From Perkinsus olseni (Eukaryota > Perkinsozoa > Perkinsida > Perkinsidae), in NCBI GenBank assembly GCA_013115135.1, contig JABANP010000122.1, positions 1-64,000 on the forward strand: 64,000 nt of DNA. Direction: 5' to 3'. Under the pieces are notes generated by a model that did not search any database, was not told the origin of the DNA, and worked only from the letters and a program-made list of their open reading frames with translations. Shown here piece by piece: positions 12,418 to 23,882 of this stretch. Position 1 is the first letter of the stretch, and the number at the start of each line of letters is the position of its first letter. Both the position numbers and the translations under genes were made by a program.

Positions 12418-13184
12418 ATTTTTCTATGGTATTATTTCCTAGTACAGCTCAGCATGGTGTATTCCCATGGTCACGTGTATTCCTGTCTAAGGAGCTGTGA
12501 GAACCTTGTGTTGTAATATTACTCGGCAACGACATATGCCTCGAGGAGTCGCGAGTTCATCGAAGGCATCGATCCGCACGGTCAATGTACTGGGGTCTGT
12601 ATTCTCGAGAGTGAACGAAAGCTTTTGATAAAATTTGTCATTTTGCTACGAGCCTCGCCACTTGGCGTCTAGCGATGGACTTCTGGAATTCAGAAGTCCA
12701 GAATTACATCGCACAACATAATCAGAAATGATGTATCAGGAGATTTCTGGTAACTATAACTGGTAACTATTCTGAAATTGAATTTCAGAAATTCTGCTCG
12801 CATGCGGCACATATCTTTTCCCGTTAAGAGGTTTTTCCGCGAGTGTGTCCTTTGGTACGCGTTTCCTAAACGTCAGATATATGTCTATCGTAACAGTGGG
12901 CCAATGGTACTGCCCTTGTTACAATGAAACTTGGAAACACCTTGAGTAAACAGTTTACAATATGATATTTTGCACTGGGAAGTGACAGGTTAGATGGAGC
13001 GAGGTGCACGCGATATCATGAGGGGATGAACGAGGACGAGACTTGATGCTTCCACGACTCGCGGAACTTCAAGCTTACTCATCTACGCGCTACCGGAGCG
13101 CATCTCCCCTTCTCTTTCAAATCTTCAACGCAAAATCGATACAGTCATAACAGTCAGTCATGCATCGGCATGTCGTGTAGCCCA
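12418..13184. other. Intergenic, convergent gene ends
   Basis: Lies between the stops of two convergent genes (MDH + and the SFLQ gene -). It contains a 23-bp palindrome at 12677-12699 (GGACTTCTG GAATT CAGAAGTCC) and a second, weaker CAGAAATT inverted pair near 12740-12795. No gene seen. Confidence 0.6.
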
Positions 13185-16100
13185 TCATACAGCACCCTTA
13201 CTCAGCTCGGCCTGCAGCTGGCTGAGATCGGCCTCGGCCTTCGAGAGGGCTCTCTCCGCTGCAGGAGGGAGGACGACCTTGTGACTGAGGAGGAAAACAT
13301 CCAATACAGTTAGTAGCTCCTACGCGCCTTCCTTACCGGCCAGCTCTGCCCAGCTCAAGGAACGAGCTAGGGTGATGGCCAGCCACCAAGGATTCCTCTT
13401 GCTCCCTGATGCTTTCGGCCTGACCACACCGAAACGTCGAACCCCGAGCCGTTCTTTCAACGAGGGATAATTAAATTCAACACCACCCGCCTGAGCCCGT
13501 CGCGCACTGATGAAAGTGCGCCGTTACCTCAGCCCTGGTCTTGGCGTTCTCCTTCTCCAAGACACTCTTGAGGTTGCTCAGCAACTGCATGACGCCGTCA
13601 TCCTTCGCAGCAGCGCCCATCTCGAGGAAGGAAACTCCCGCGTGGACATTATTGACGATGGTATCCTGATCAAAGCAAAGGACGAAAATAGCAGAAAAAC
13701 TTCGCTCCGCCGAGGGACAACCCACTCTTTTCAGAGTTTCCAAATCCTGATGTAGTTTGTCCTTCATTTTACGCAGCTGCTCCTCGGCCTCCTTCGCCTT
13801 GACCTTCTCCCCCTCAAGCCAGCCACTCAGAGGGCCGCTGCCGTCCTCTTGACGAGTCGATTGGAGGTACTCCTGTAGAAAAATCGTCACTGCGCCACGA
13901 AATTACCCAAACACCTACATTGTGTATCTTCTCGTTGTCGGCAGCCCATTTTCTTTCGATGTCCTTCAGAGTCTCGGCCTCCTTCTCAGCGTCGAAGTGG
14001 ACCGCCCCGGCGCCCGTCTGGAGGAGACTCTCCGTCCCAGAAGTCGCGTCCAACTTGGCTTGAAGATCCTTAGCAGCATCCGTCTAAGAAGATTCCGTCG
14101 CCTAGATTCGAACCCGGGACCTTTCAAGCGTCTCACCTCCTCTCGAGAGAAAGCCGTGATATCAGCGCTATCGTGCTTGAGCTTGCTCAGAGTATCATCA
14201 AACTCATGCTGCATGTGATCAACGTCACGCTCGTCCTTCTTCACCTTCTCATTCGTCTGAGATCGCCAACTCCCGCGAGGCAGTCGCGGCGTATTCTCAC
14301 CGCCATGCTGGCGAAGTTGAGTCCCTTCTCCAAGAAGGAGCTCCTGGGGATGTCGGGGAGGCCGGCGTCTGCACGAACTTTGTTCAGGGAATCTTCAAAC
14401 CTGACAATGTACGCATACGAACACGATCAAAAGTGAAGTATTTCGCGCGCCACTAAATTAGGCTTCGAGTAGATGGGGTAAGGAACCTCGTCATACGCAG
14501 ACCAACAAGAACCGTCACTGCGCCACGAAATTAACTCACTTGGCATACCACTCCTGGAGGACATCAGGAGTGAGCATATCCTTGGCCTCTCCAGTTTGGA
14601 GGAAGGAAGCCCCGACGTCCCCGCCCAAGTCAAGAGGGGCCGCCACCGAATCGGAGCTTTCGAAGGAGAATGGGTGGTGAGCCTCCGATGAGCTCTTCGC
14701 GAACTCCCTCTCCTCGGTCTCCAACACCCTCTGCTGGTCGGCAAGATCGGCATTCAGCTTGCTTATCTGCTGAGGCATCGGTGGGGGACACTCGACAGGC
14801 GGGAGAATCCTACCGCCTCCTGTGCGACGTTGATGCTCTGCTGCGCCTTCTCACTGTTCGCTTCAATCGACTTGTCGTCCAACTGGAGGAAGCTCGCTCC
14901 TGATGAAGAGAACACCTCGGAGATGAGCCATTCTCAGTAGGGGTAATCAACTCCCGACTTATGCAGATCCAGAATGGGAAAATTCTATGACACGCAGCCC
15001 CATTTGTTCGCAGCGATCCGTGCTGGAGTTTCCGTCTCCAGTGGATGATATGAAATTATATGTCCCGTCCGTCCTTAACGTAAGAAGCGTCAGGGTAACG
15101 CATGGTATGGTATGACGAGTCTCGTTATCCCAACCTACCAACATTCTTGGCGCCATTCATGATGGCAGCGGCGACGTCCCTAGCCTTGTTCATGCTGGAC
15201 TCGAAGAAGGAAGGCTTCGAGGTTGTTGTGGAATTATCCTTTTGTAGGAAGTTAGACAATGGAACTGAGCACAGCGAAGACGGCATAGGGCAGAGAAGCT
15301 ACGCAGAAGAAGATTGGCACCACAGCCATCTCGTTTTCCTTTAGAAATTCTTTGTCTACATTATAGAAGCAGAAGTTGGAGGCGATTTTCAACGGACAGA
15401 TTGAGGTTCTCGCCGACGGTGAGACGAGTTCATCACAACTTGTGATTCACAAGACTTGAAAAACTGTAGAAATTAGCGATCGTTAGCAGCACGATATTCA
15501 TGACCCTCAGCAGTGTTGGGTCCGTCAGTTCACGAGTGATGGCCAACTGCCCACCTGCATTCTTCAGCTCCTCCTTCCCGAGCTCGCGGAGGCTTTCTTC
15601 ACTTTCTTCAAGACTCCTGAGGCCGTGAAAGTACCCCTCCCCAGTATCGAACCCGCGACCACTACTTGTCCTCAGACTGTCTGCTTTGCTCCAGAAGGGC
15701 GAGATCCTTCCTATCCTGCTTAGTGGTTTTGTCCAAGTCCGTATCCAGCGTTTTCATCTCAGCGTTAACCTACACGAACAAGTCTTCGATGAGCCACTCC
15801 GCCAAGGAAGTGATGGAGAAACGACACGGAGAGGAGATCGCACGAAGTTGCTCCCAGCCTCGGACGGAGCGCGAGTGGGACGAAAGCAGCAAAGGCGAGG
15901 ATATGGCCCGAACGAGCTGGTCGAAGCAGTGATAGATCAACGGTACTTCATGGCCAAGCTGCCTCGCCATTGACGCGCAAAAGTACAGTGATAGTACATA
16001 ACGCTCTTGTTCGTTGACCTCTTTTTAATTCCCGACGGATGGAACTGCGCCGAGGACTGTGGACCTCTCAACGCCACTTCGGGTTTCGAGGCAGCGACGT

Positions 16101-19100
16101 GTGTCCTCGCTCTCCCTATTTCTCACCTTAGCGATGAGCTCATCAGTAGCCTTCTGAGTGTTGTCCCAGTCGATCTCCGCCTTACTGCGGTGTCTGGCCG
16201 CGTCAGTGGCGATGTGGCCGAGAAGGACAGTTGTTGTAATAAAGATGATTTGCATGACGTCGAAAAGATATCAGTAGTAATAGCTGCACCGACGACCGTT
16301 GCCGAAGCCCCTCCTCGCCACCCCTGATCCCCCCACCCACCAGAGCCACGCAGCACGAATGATGATTCCGACACAAGGCGTGTGGACAGCACGGCATGAT
16401 CGCATGCATCCCATTGGTATCGATTTACTCCTTCACAGCAGCAGTCACGTCGTCGCCTTTCACCTGCTTCTCCTCGTCGAGAATAGCCAGCTTCTCCGCG
16501 CGCGTCTTAGCAATATCATCATCAATCTCCGCGCTGAGCCTGCAGCACGGGTATCGATCAACCCTCCCTCAGGCCCTCACTAACCCTACTTGTGCAAACT
16601 CTCCTCCGCTACGCTCATGTGCTTCCCGGTCGTCTCCAAAAACGAGGACGGCGAACCCGGCTCAGCGTCCTCCTCGGAACGCTTCTTGCGTTGCTTCACG
16701 ATATCACTAATTTGATGGGAATCCTGATACTCAAAACTTTACCTGTGACGCATTCACCCAGACTTCACCAGCTTACTTGCTTCAGTGCCGCGACGCTGGC
16801 CGACATCCGCTGTTCAATTTTGTCAAGCTTCGCCTCCTTCTCCTGTTTCTGTTCCTTCAACCCATCCAACTTACTCTGCCATTCCGAGTCCGACTCTGAA
16901 GTGTCCGCCGCAACCTAACATCACGGGCGTGCGCGCTTTGCACCATAATTTTTCGAATTCCCGGTAATTCGAAAACTCATCTCACCTCGAGTTTTTTCGC
17001 CTCCCTTTCCCATTTACTCTGCAGATCGCGAATTTCATCCGCGTGCTTCTCGAAATTATAAGAGCTTCGATCGCCTCCCCCATACTGCATCAGCGACGAG
17101 GTGTCAGTACTCAGATTCGGATTTTCCGCCTCAAACTTGGCCTGGTCGTCCAAAGCCTTATCGAGCTGAAGGAACACGCCGAATGCGATTGCCACCCAGA
17201 GAGCGCCAAACTCCACCCATGCAATCAGCGCACGACGGAGAAGAGACAACGGCGATTCTGTCACAGACGGAGATCGCTCGGCGAGGAACTAGAATTGATT
17301 AGGGCTAGATTGTTACCTCTGCCTTGGCCTCGGCCTGCATCTCCAAATTGTTGGCCTTCAGTTTGGCCAGCTGCGAGTTGAAGGCATCGTCAAGTCGAGC
17401 TACCTCGCGCTCACGGGACCTTAGCTCATCGCTATCCTGAGAAAGCGAAAACATACGTATCCTAACTTGATCCGTGCAGGATTCAGAACAGGTCAGATCG
17501 GGCTCACCAAATTGATCGGGCTCTTCTGCTTGGCCTCCAAAAACGAGGCGTCAGAAGCCTCTACGTCCTCACCGGCGTCAGAATCACCACCGGCGTCCGA
17601 GTCCACCTCATCGTTAGCCGGAACGACCGAGTCCGAAGTGTCTCCACCGACATCAGGCTCCTCGTCCACCATCGACGAGCTCCCCAGATCTCCGTCCATC
17701 TCGTCCTCGTCAAATGACTCCTTGCTCTTTGCTTTCGTCTCGAGGAGTGAGGATCCTCCGCCCAACTGGCCGTCAGGAGTACCCTGCACGCCGTTGATGT
17801 GATGCAGCCTCTCTCGAAACCTGCATACCGACACTGGTGGTGCTGCGCTTACCACCACCACCACCCCAGCGTGGAGGGTAGCAGCAGCACACGATTTTAA
17901 CGTGCAGCTCTCATCAGTATAACAATAAAGTTCTATCCGCGATACGAGGAACACATTTCGAACTTCACATCGCGATTTTCGCGAGAAGCGGCACTTCACG
18001 TATTATGGGCGAAACTCCATTATACACCCGCGACCTATGACAGATTGAGATGATAATATTCGCCACTTTCGAAGGGTGAATCGAGCAGAACTCTCCTTGC
18101 TGCGAACTCGAGCTCCGCTGCGATGAGCCCTAGGATCCGTCGCAGCAATAGGGCACTGCGGAAAGCCTATCGCGGTTCTCTGGATAGGTAACTCATCAGC
18201 GCTAGCAAGTGCCCAGGGTTCTCAGCAGCAGCAGCAGGTAGCAGTTAACGGATAGTTAGCGGAACTCCAAGAGGGCACCAGGTCCGTCTGCAACCGTTCG
18301 AGATTTCATCACAATCAACGCTGCGCATCCAGAACGACCCACAGAAGTGATATCATTCCCCAAATAGCGAAAATCGTAAACTCTTCCTCCGACTTGTGAG
18401 AAGTGCAAATACCGTGCACCGTGCGCACCCTCACAGGTCTGCGATCGCCGATACCCCCACCTACTCGTTGAGCCATCCTGTCTCGTCTGCGGCGGCATCG
18501 GACTGGATGAAGCTGCTCGCCTCGGGATGGGCCGAGGCAGCGGCGGCGTCCTCGCGCTGCTCTTTGGCAAGATCAGCTGATTGAGTCTGTACATCCTCTT
18601 TGAGAGACGCGAGCTGAGTTGCGGGAAAGTTGGTATGGCAATCACGCACGCGCACGACTACAGCTTTCTCTGCTTTCGCCAGACTCTGCTGGACCTTAGC
18701 GTCATCCTCATTCTCAGCCTTCAACGCCACAGCATAGTCAGGCAGGTCCGCTCCTCGGCCGAGCTCCAACAGGGATACCGGCAGGGACGACTCATCGGGA
18801 TGTCGATGCTTCAGCGTTCGAGCTGAAAGGGATCGGAGGTCGAATCCACTATCAACTACGGGCAGGAGAAACCGCGCGCCGCGAAATTGTTTACACTTTT
18901 TCTTCGCGAAGTCCTCCAACTGCTTGGCTTCCTGTCGCATATTCATCGAGAACGATCTCGCCTCTCTGGCAATCTTCCTGAGGGGCTCCAAGAAGGCCGG
19001 GCCGCCAGAGGACTCCATGAAGCTAGAGGTTGCCGCAGACGGCGCTGAGAACAGAGACGAAGCATGGAGAGCCAGAGGGAGAGCAACCGCAGCAGCAGAG

Positions 19101-22100
19101 TGGACGGGTAATCAATTCGACCACGACTAGACAAGCGCTGCTCGATAGATATGAGAGCGAGCCAGGATACGACTCGGTCAAGGACAATCAACGCGAAAGA
19201 TCTCACTATTGACGACAGGGTTCACAACGCCGTAAACTTAGGCAAGTGCTTGACGACCATACGCCCTCTCACCTGGCTCCTCCACCAACTTCTGCTCCTC
19301 CTTCTCAAATTCATGCTCTGACTTTTCCATCTTCCTGCAACAGCTCACACAATATCGAACCAGGTCGCGCGCCACGAAATTTATACTTGTCCGACTCCTC
19401 GCGTGCTCTCTCTAGCCTAGCGACATCCGCCTTCTCGTCCTTCACAGTCTTCGCCATATCAATATTCAGCCGGGCCATCTTGGTGTTCAACTGAAATCAC
19501 CGCACAGTGGGCTGTGACAGAGAATTGTGTCACTGTCTTGATTGACGAGAAGTCTCACGACTAGGTAAGGCAGACAGCATATTACGGAGTAATGATCTAT
19601 TCTTTCACAGCGTACAACAACTATTCCACACGCATAGGATGCGACTCCCACTGCAACCCTTTGGGGCCTAGTGTTACCACTGGGCTGGACGGCTACCCAA
19701 AACGTTACGTAGTGTCGGTCCGATCGTCCAGAGGCAGCGGCCAGGACTCACTTTTTTAACCATTTCGTCTGTCCTCTTCCTCATCTCAGCAACACTCGCG
19801 TCGGCAGTCGAAGTCGATCTGGCAGCGAGCTGGAAGAAGGAGCTTGGACTGGCAGAGCTCGAGGCCAGCTCTAGGAAGGAGCTTGGGGAGGAACTGGCCT
19901 GAATGATGAAGGCAAGCATTCAAACGGTAAAATGTCAGCCATCTAACATGCTACCACCACGCGTACGCGTAAGCGGTTATGCAGAGCCTCAGGCCCACCG
20001 AGTGAGAGGCTATACCGCAGAATGTCGTGTCCCCAGCGCAAAACAGAACAAAAAACTACTACTGCTGGTTCGATACAGCATCGGCCTTAGCGCCCTATAC
20101 ATAACGAACGACGCTCCGCCGATTTCCTAGTTTCGGTACTGAAGCTGCAGGCCCAGTATCGGTCCAGTTGAATCCCCGGTGCTCACTTCGAAGCATTTAG
20201 CCTTCCGTCCACAAGTCAATACGTCACCCTTAACCTTGTCCAGCTGGTACAGGTGCTTCGTGCACTCACTCTCGTCCTCTCCTCTGGACTGATGAATCTC
20301 CAGGCATTCCACCATCGAGTGGCATTCAATATCTGCGCGCAAATTCAAGAACCACGCGATGCCGCCGCCGGGGTTCGAACCTTGGTCGCAATTTCCGAGC
20401 TCGTAATCGCAGCTGCTCTGCAGACAGTTGGCGTCGATGCTCTCCAAGTTGATCATTGCTGGTTTCATTTCCGATGATTCTATCTCCACCATCGACTTGC
20501 CCTGACACCGGCAAACTCTAAACAACTATAATCCTCGAATTCCGCAGCGGTGTTGAACAGACTGCTGCCTCTGCCTCAATTCCAGCTGCACTCCCAGGAT
20601 TGAGCTCAATGTGTAAAAGGCGATCCTGGCAGAGCTTCTCTCGAAGCTCAGGAGCGGCAGCTGTCTATTGAAGCTAATCGGCCTCAAAACCCAGGTTCCA
20701 CCCTTTCACAAGTTGAAATTCATCCCACGGTCGATCCTTAGGGTGGGTCGAATTAACAACCTCAGCTTATCGAAGAGCGCCTCATACCCCGAGCGGTTTG
20801 GCTACGAGTACATCACATGATTCGACAAAGTTGTGGTACTACACCCCGACATCATCGAAAGTAAAATTTGATATCTTCAAGTCTACTAATGGCATCCTCG
20901 TAATCTCACCTGAGCCACCTCCTCAAGGACCTTCTTCTCTCCAGGCACCACTCCCTCTGCTGCTTGCTCTGCTGGATCCGCCCTAAAATCCGATGGTGAC
21001 GGACGAGTTTACTCAGCACGATTTTCCGCTCACGTTTTGACTCGCTGGCATCCAAAATCGAAGGCGCACTTCATGAGGCTGCCTTCGAGCACCGATTCGT
21101 CCAGGCGACTGATGCCGTCGGTGCAGTGGTCAGCACCCTGCATACGCCGGGCCGATCGGGCGAAGGCCAGAGCCTTAGCAGCTACTGGCGAGAGCTTATC
21201 CTGCACGAAGGACGCAGGTTCGATCCTCGGCCAGGGCACTTTTCCTTACGGGATTTTGCTGATTTTCCACCTTTTCCTTGTTCTCCTCCTGTTGTTCCTC
21301 ATGCCACAGGCAAGTGAGAACTATGCCACACTGTGACTGATGAATTTCTCTCTTGTCCCTGCATAAAAGATGCCACCCCTGCAACAACGACAGCGGCTGC
21401 TCACTTATTGAAAGTAGGCTCGATGCTTCCGTCAGTTTCATCGAGACAGTCATTGAGCTGAGCCCCACAATGGCTCTCCATGCATTGGACGTTGAAGTAG
21501 CGTCCTTGTCCATAGGCGACCTCGGATACCTGTGAAACGGAAATGACGGGCCATTCTTTCCAGCGGACGCGCGCACTTACCGCTGCGATCGGCCAGGCCA
21601 TCATGCGACTTTCGCTGGAAGCCTGAAAACAGGAGTGGACCCGAGGCGGATATCATTCGACCTACTCTTGAGCCTTCTTCAACTAAAGATACGCCGCTCG
21701 AGGGAGGCTGCTGGGACGTCTGAGAGAGCCCGCTTGTCACTGATTCGGTCGGAGAGCCGCTTGCCTTACCTGGATGGATCCACGGAACTGGCGAGAGCTG
21801 CTGCTGCTGCTGTTGCATCGAGCCTGATGACAGGAGGAACGATCAGGCGTGAGCCCACAATAGTCGGGTGATGGAGTCCAAGCGTGAAGGGAGACGCATA
21901 CTGCTGAGCAGCTTCTACAGGACTACTCCCGGTGTTCAATAGACTGCCGCCTCTCCTCAGTTTCAAAAGGAGAGCTCCCAGGATCGTCTTCTGCACGTCA
22001 AATGCAATCCTGGGAACGCCAATGAAGCTCAGGAGAGATAGCAGTGTATTGAACACCGTCAGTACTATCGGGTTCTACCTCAGAGCCGAGGGCAAGCAAA

Positions 22101-22126
22101 GCCAGGGCGGTGATGGCTGTGCTCAT
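13185..22126 (-). CDS. Secreted Cys-containing protein with repeated SFLQ coiled-coil exons
   Basis: A long gene of roughly 25 small exons. ATG at 22126 begins MSTAITALALLALGSE, a short signal peptide, followed by an intron holding a foldback element. N-terminal exons carry Cys-rich segments (MECHC-type MESHCGAQLNDCLDE near 21450; NCLQSSCDYELGNC near 20400). From 19898 down to 13185 nearly every exon is a 25-60 residue coiled-coil piece with a motif like S-S-F-L-[EQ]: SSFLELASS, GPAFLEPLR, SLLELGRG, SSFIQSD, SSLLETKAK, ASFLEAKQ, SSFLETTG, ASFLQLDD, ASFLQTGE, ESLLQTGA. An acidic stretch lies near 17560-17740. The last exon ends LSQLQAELSKGAV, stop at 13185. The layout recalls processed extrusome/trichocyst matrix precursors of alveolates, but that is inference. 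Several exon phases were not checked, and more than one gene is possible. Confidence 0.55.
13873..13918 (-). repeat. 46-nt intron carrying the AATTTCGTGGCGC motif (sense)
   Basis: On the minus strand the intron runs GTAGGTG..., contains TAATTTCGTGGCGCAG, and ends TTTTTCTACAG. It separates EKIHN from EYLQSTRQ in the SFLQ gene. The same motif occurs in the introns at 14444-14532 (two copies), 18817-18890, 19335-19386, 29682-29733 and 49146-49195. Confidence 0.75.
14084..14136 (-). repeat. 53-nt intron built on a tRNA 3'-half-like sequence (sense)
   Basis: Read on the minus strand: donor GTGAGACGCTTGAAAGGTCC, then CGGGTTCGAATC (B box), then an acceptor ending CTTCTTAG. The GAAAGGTC-CCGGGTTCGA order is that of a tRNA variable loop and T arm. 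It resembles 2471-2525 and 49320-49470. Confidence 0.7.
15617..15665 (-). repeat. 49-nt intron with tRNA T-arm-like 5' half (sense)
   Basis: Minus strand GTAGTGGTCGCGGGTTCGA followed by TACTGGGG, ending CACGGCCTCAG. It separates LLEQSRQSEDK from SLEESEESLRELG in the SFLQ gene. Its start nearly matches the VPS53 intron at 4399 (GTAGGTCGCGGGTTCAATCC). Confidence 0.65.
19335..19386 (-). repeat. 52-nt intron with both AATTTCGTGGCGCGC and a GGTTCGA box
   Basis: Minus strand GTATAAATTTCGTGGCGCGC, then GACCTGGTTCGATATTG, ending GAGCTGTTGCAG. It joins REESDK to KMEKSEHEFEKEEQ. It combines the two recurrent intron motifs of this window and has the same length as the intron at 29682-29733. Confidence 0.7.
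20549..20674. repeat. Foldback MITE-like element
   Basis: Begins GGTGTTGAACAGACTG and ends GGCAGCTGTCTATTGAAGC; the ends are imperfect inverted repeats. The internal order (CTCAATTC, CCCAGGATTG, GATCCTGG, GAAGCTCAGGAG) matches the element at 21931-22057 at the same length of about 126 bp. It lies in an intron of the SFLQ gene. Confidence 0.65.
21931..22057. repeat. Foldback MITE-like element in intron 1 of the SFLQ gene
   Basis: Starts GGTGTTCAATAGACTGCC and ends GGCAG-like GCAGTGTATTGAACACC. The inner arms CCTCTCCTCAG/CTCAGGAGA and CCCAGGATCG/CAATCCTGGG also pair, so the whole 127 bp can fold. It sits just after the signal-peptide exon. Confidence 0.75.
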
Positions 22127-22428
22127 AAAGTTGTATTGAAAGAAAGGTAATAGCTACAACGGAGCAGCGTGAGAAAGACAGTCACTTTGGATCTTCACAG
22201 ATGCAGAGGATACTCCGCGCTGCTACAAATGTGATCACATCAAGCGAAGATACGCTCCCAACCTTGTACGAGGTTCTTGCTACGATGTGATGCGACCGAT
22301 GCGAATCCTGCGCTGAGAAAAGCGCGCGCCCAGTCGATCGATTATCCGCGCAGTTTCGTTTCCGAGGCGCGCATCACGGAGAATACGATTTAACTCGTCA
22401 GAGGGCATTTCTGAGGCAGCTGTTCAGC

Positions 22429-23464
22429 ATGCCTGCTGCCCGTCCTTATTTCCCGACCGTCATCACCTTCTTCTTCCACCTCTTCCTAACGCTTGAAGAG
22501 TCGAAGGTTCTCGCAAGCCCTGTTATTGAGGATGGTATGTATCAGGGTGAAGTTGATGGTATTGGTACACTGCGAAGCATCGAGATGAACGTCACGCAAA
22601 CGGGGGCCTGGCAGGAAGATCTTTTAATTACGATGGCCCTCACTGGTGTAACGCCCGAGGGAGTGCTTGAGGTCGCCCAAGTGCCCAAAATGCTTTGGCA
22701 TAACTATAGCTCGAGTTATATCTCGAAGTGGCTCCGGGTGGAGCTCCGCCCGGGTTTTCTCGAGAAGCCCGGTATGTGCTACCACCCTGGGTCCTTCAGT
22801 GTAGGGATCAGCCGGAGTATTCGATCTTCCTTCGCTACGTTCTCGATCCCGAGGGAAGCACGCGAGCATCCACAGTGGTCATCAAGGATGAGACTGTGTG
22901 CTGTCTCTGGCGACTGGTATCTGTTCTTGGGCAGTCGTTGTCATGAACGTAAGCAAGAGTACACCGTCAACCTTCCCGTTCTCATGAAAGAAGGTAGATC
23001 GGAGGCCCATTACGGCGATTGACGGTCAATCTCGTTGGCCCAGCATCAAAGAGAAGGTTGCGTCCCCGTCGACTGTTGATGTGATGCCCTCTAGCAACGA
23101 GGAAGGCGAAGAGCCGATGGACGTTCACGATGCCTCCGAGGGGCATCCATTTCTCCCGGCCGGACAACTGCCGGTTGGATCCTTATTGTTGTACGGAGAG
23201 ACCGACAGGGTCCACGCGGTGGATTTCGCGATCCAGCCTGTGTCTGGAGTTCTCCTTGGCCAACTCACTCTCGCTGCCTCGGGACCGCCTGTCGAAGCCC
23301 AGAGATACTTCCGCTATCAACCTGATAGCGGAGGGGACGTCCTCACCCTTCCCCCCATGCCCTTCCTCGAGGGCGATCGTGATGGTTGTTATGTGCTCTC
23401 GGGGTTTGCGGACTCTACGGCAGAGGCGGAGCTGGAGGCCTCCCTCGCACTGCGAGGGTGCTGA
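22429..23464 (+). pseudogene. Secreted lineage-specific protein, frame-broken copy
   Basis: Family shared with 34202-35188. It opens at ATG 22429 with a hydrophobic signal (TVITFFFHLFLTL) and GMYQGEVDGIG. Homology then passes through three frames: residues up to CYHPG in one frame, QPEYSIFLRYVLDPEG...KDETVCC in a second (about 22800-22905), back to the first for SGDWYLFLGSRCHERKQEYTVNLPV, a stop at 23022, and the C-terminal half (LLYGETDRVHAVDFAIQPV...YVLSGFADSTAE) from about 23081. The second shift is a +1 of the kind seen elsewhere in the window; the others are not. It is either a decaying gene or an intact one with assembly indels and an intron. Function unknown. Confidence 0.55.
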
Positions 23465-23766
23465 CCGGCTGCTGCGAGGATCGCAGCAATTCCTCAAAGT
23501 CAGACTGGTAACGATGACGCGCCGGTCGAAGTGCACCGAAAAAGGAAGCGCTCATCTGGTGGTCCCCGAGCAGTTGAAAGATCTAAGGAAACAAGATCGT
23601 AGTTGAGTGAATACCAGTGATGGCGGAGGGCGGGATATACCACAACTTTCGTAACATCGGCCTCAATAAAGGACGCCGATCTCTGCGCCAAGTGAAGGGA
23701 GCTACCTCTTCATTATGATTAGAGTATCTATAAAACTTGTGTATCAGAACGTGTCTCTATCGTAGT

Positions 23767-23825
23767 TACTACCTATATTTCTATCTATATCTATCCATTC
23801 TATCTATAGTTCTATCTACATCGGT
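23767..23825. repeat. TATC-rich microsatellite
   Basis: Repeated (TC)TATCTA units with interruptions, at the boundary with a more AT-rich segment. Confidence 0.6.
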
Positions 23826-23882
23826 TTAGGAGAACTCTAACTCAAACACAAAACATTTTTTATACAGAGAAGTATACGGAAC

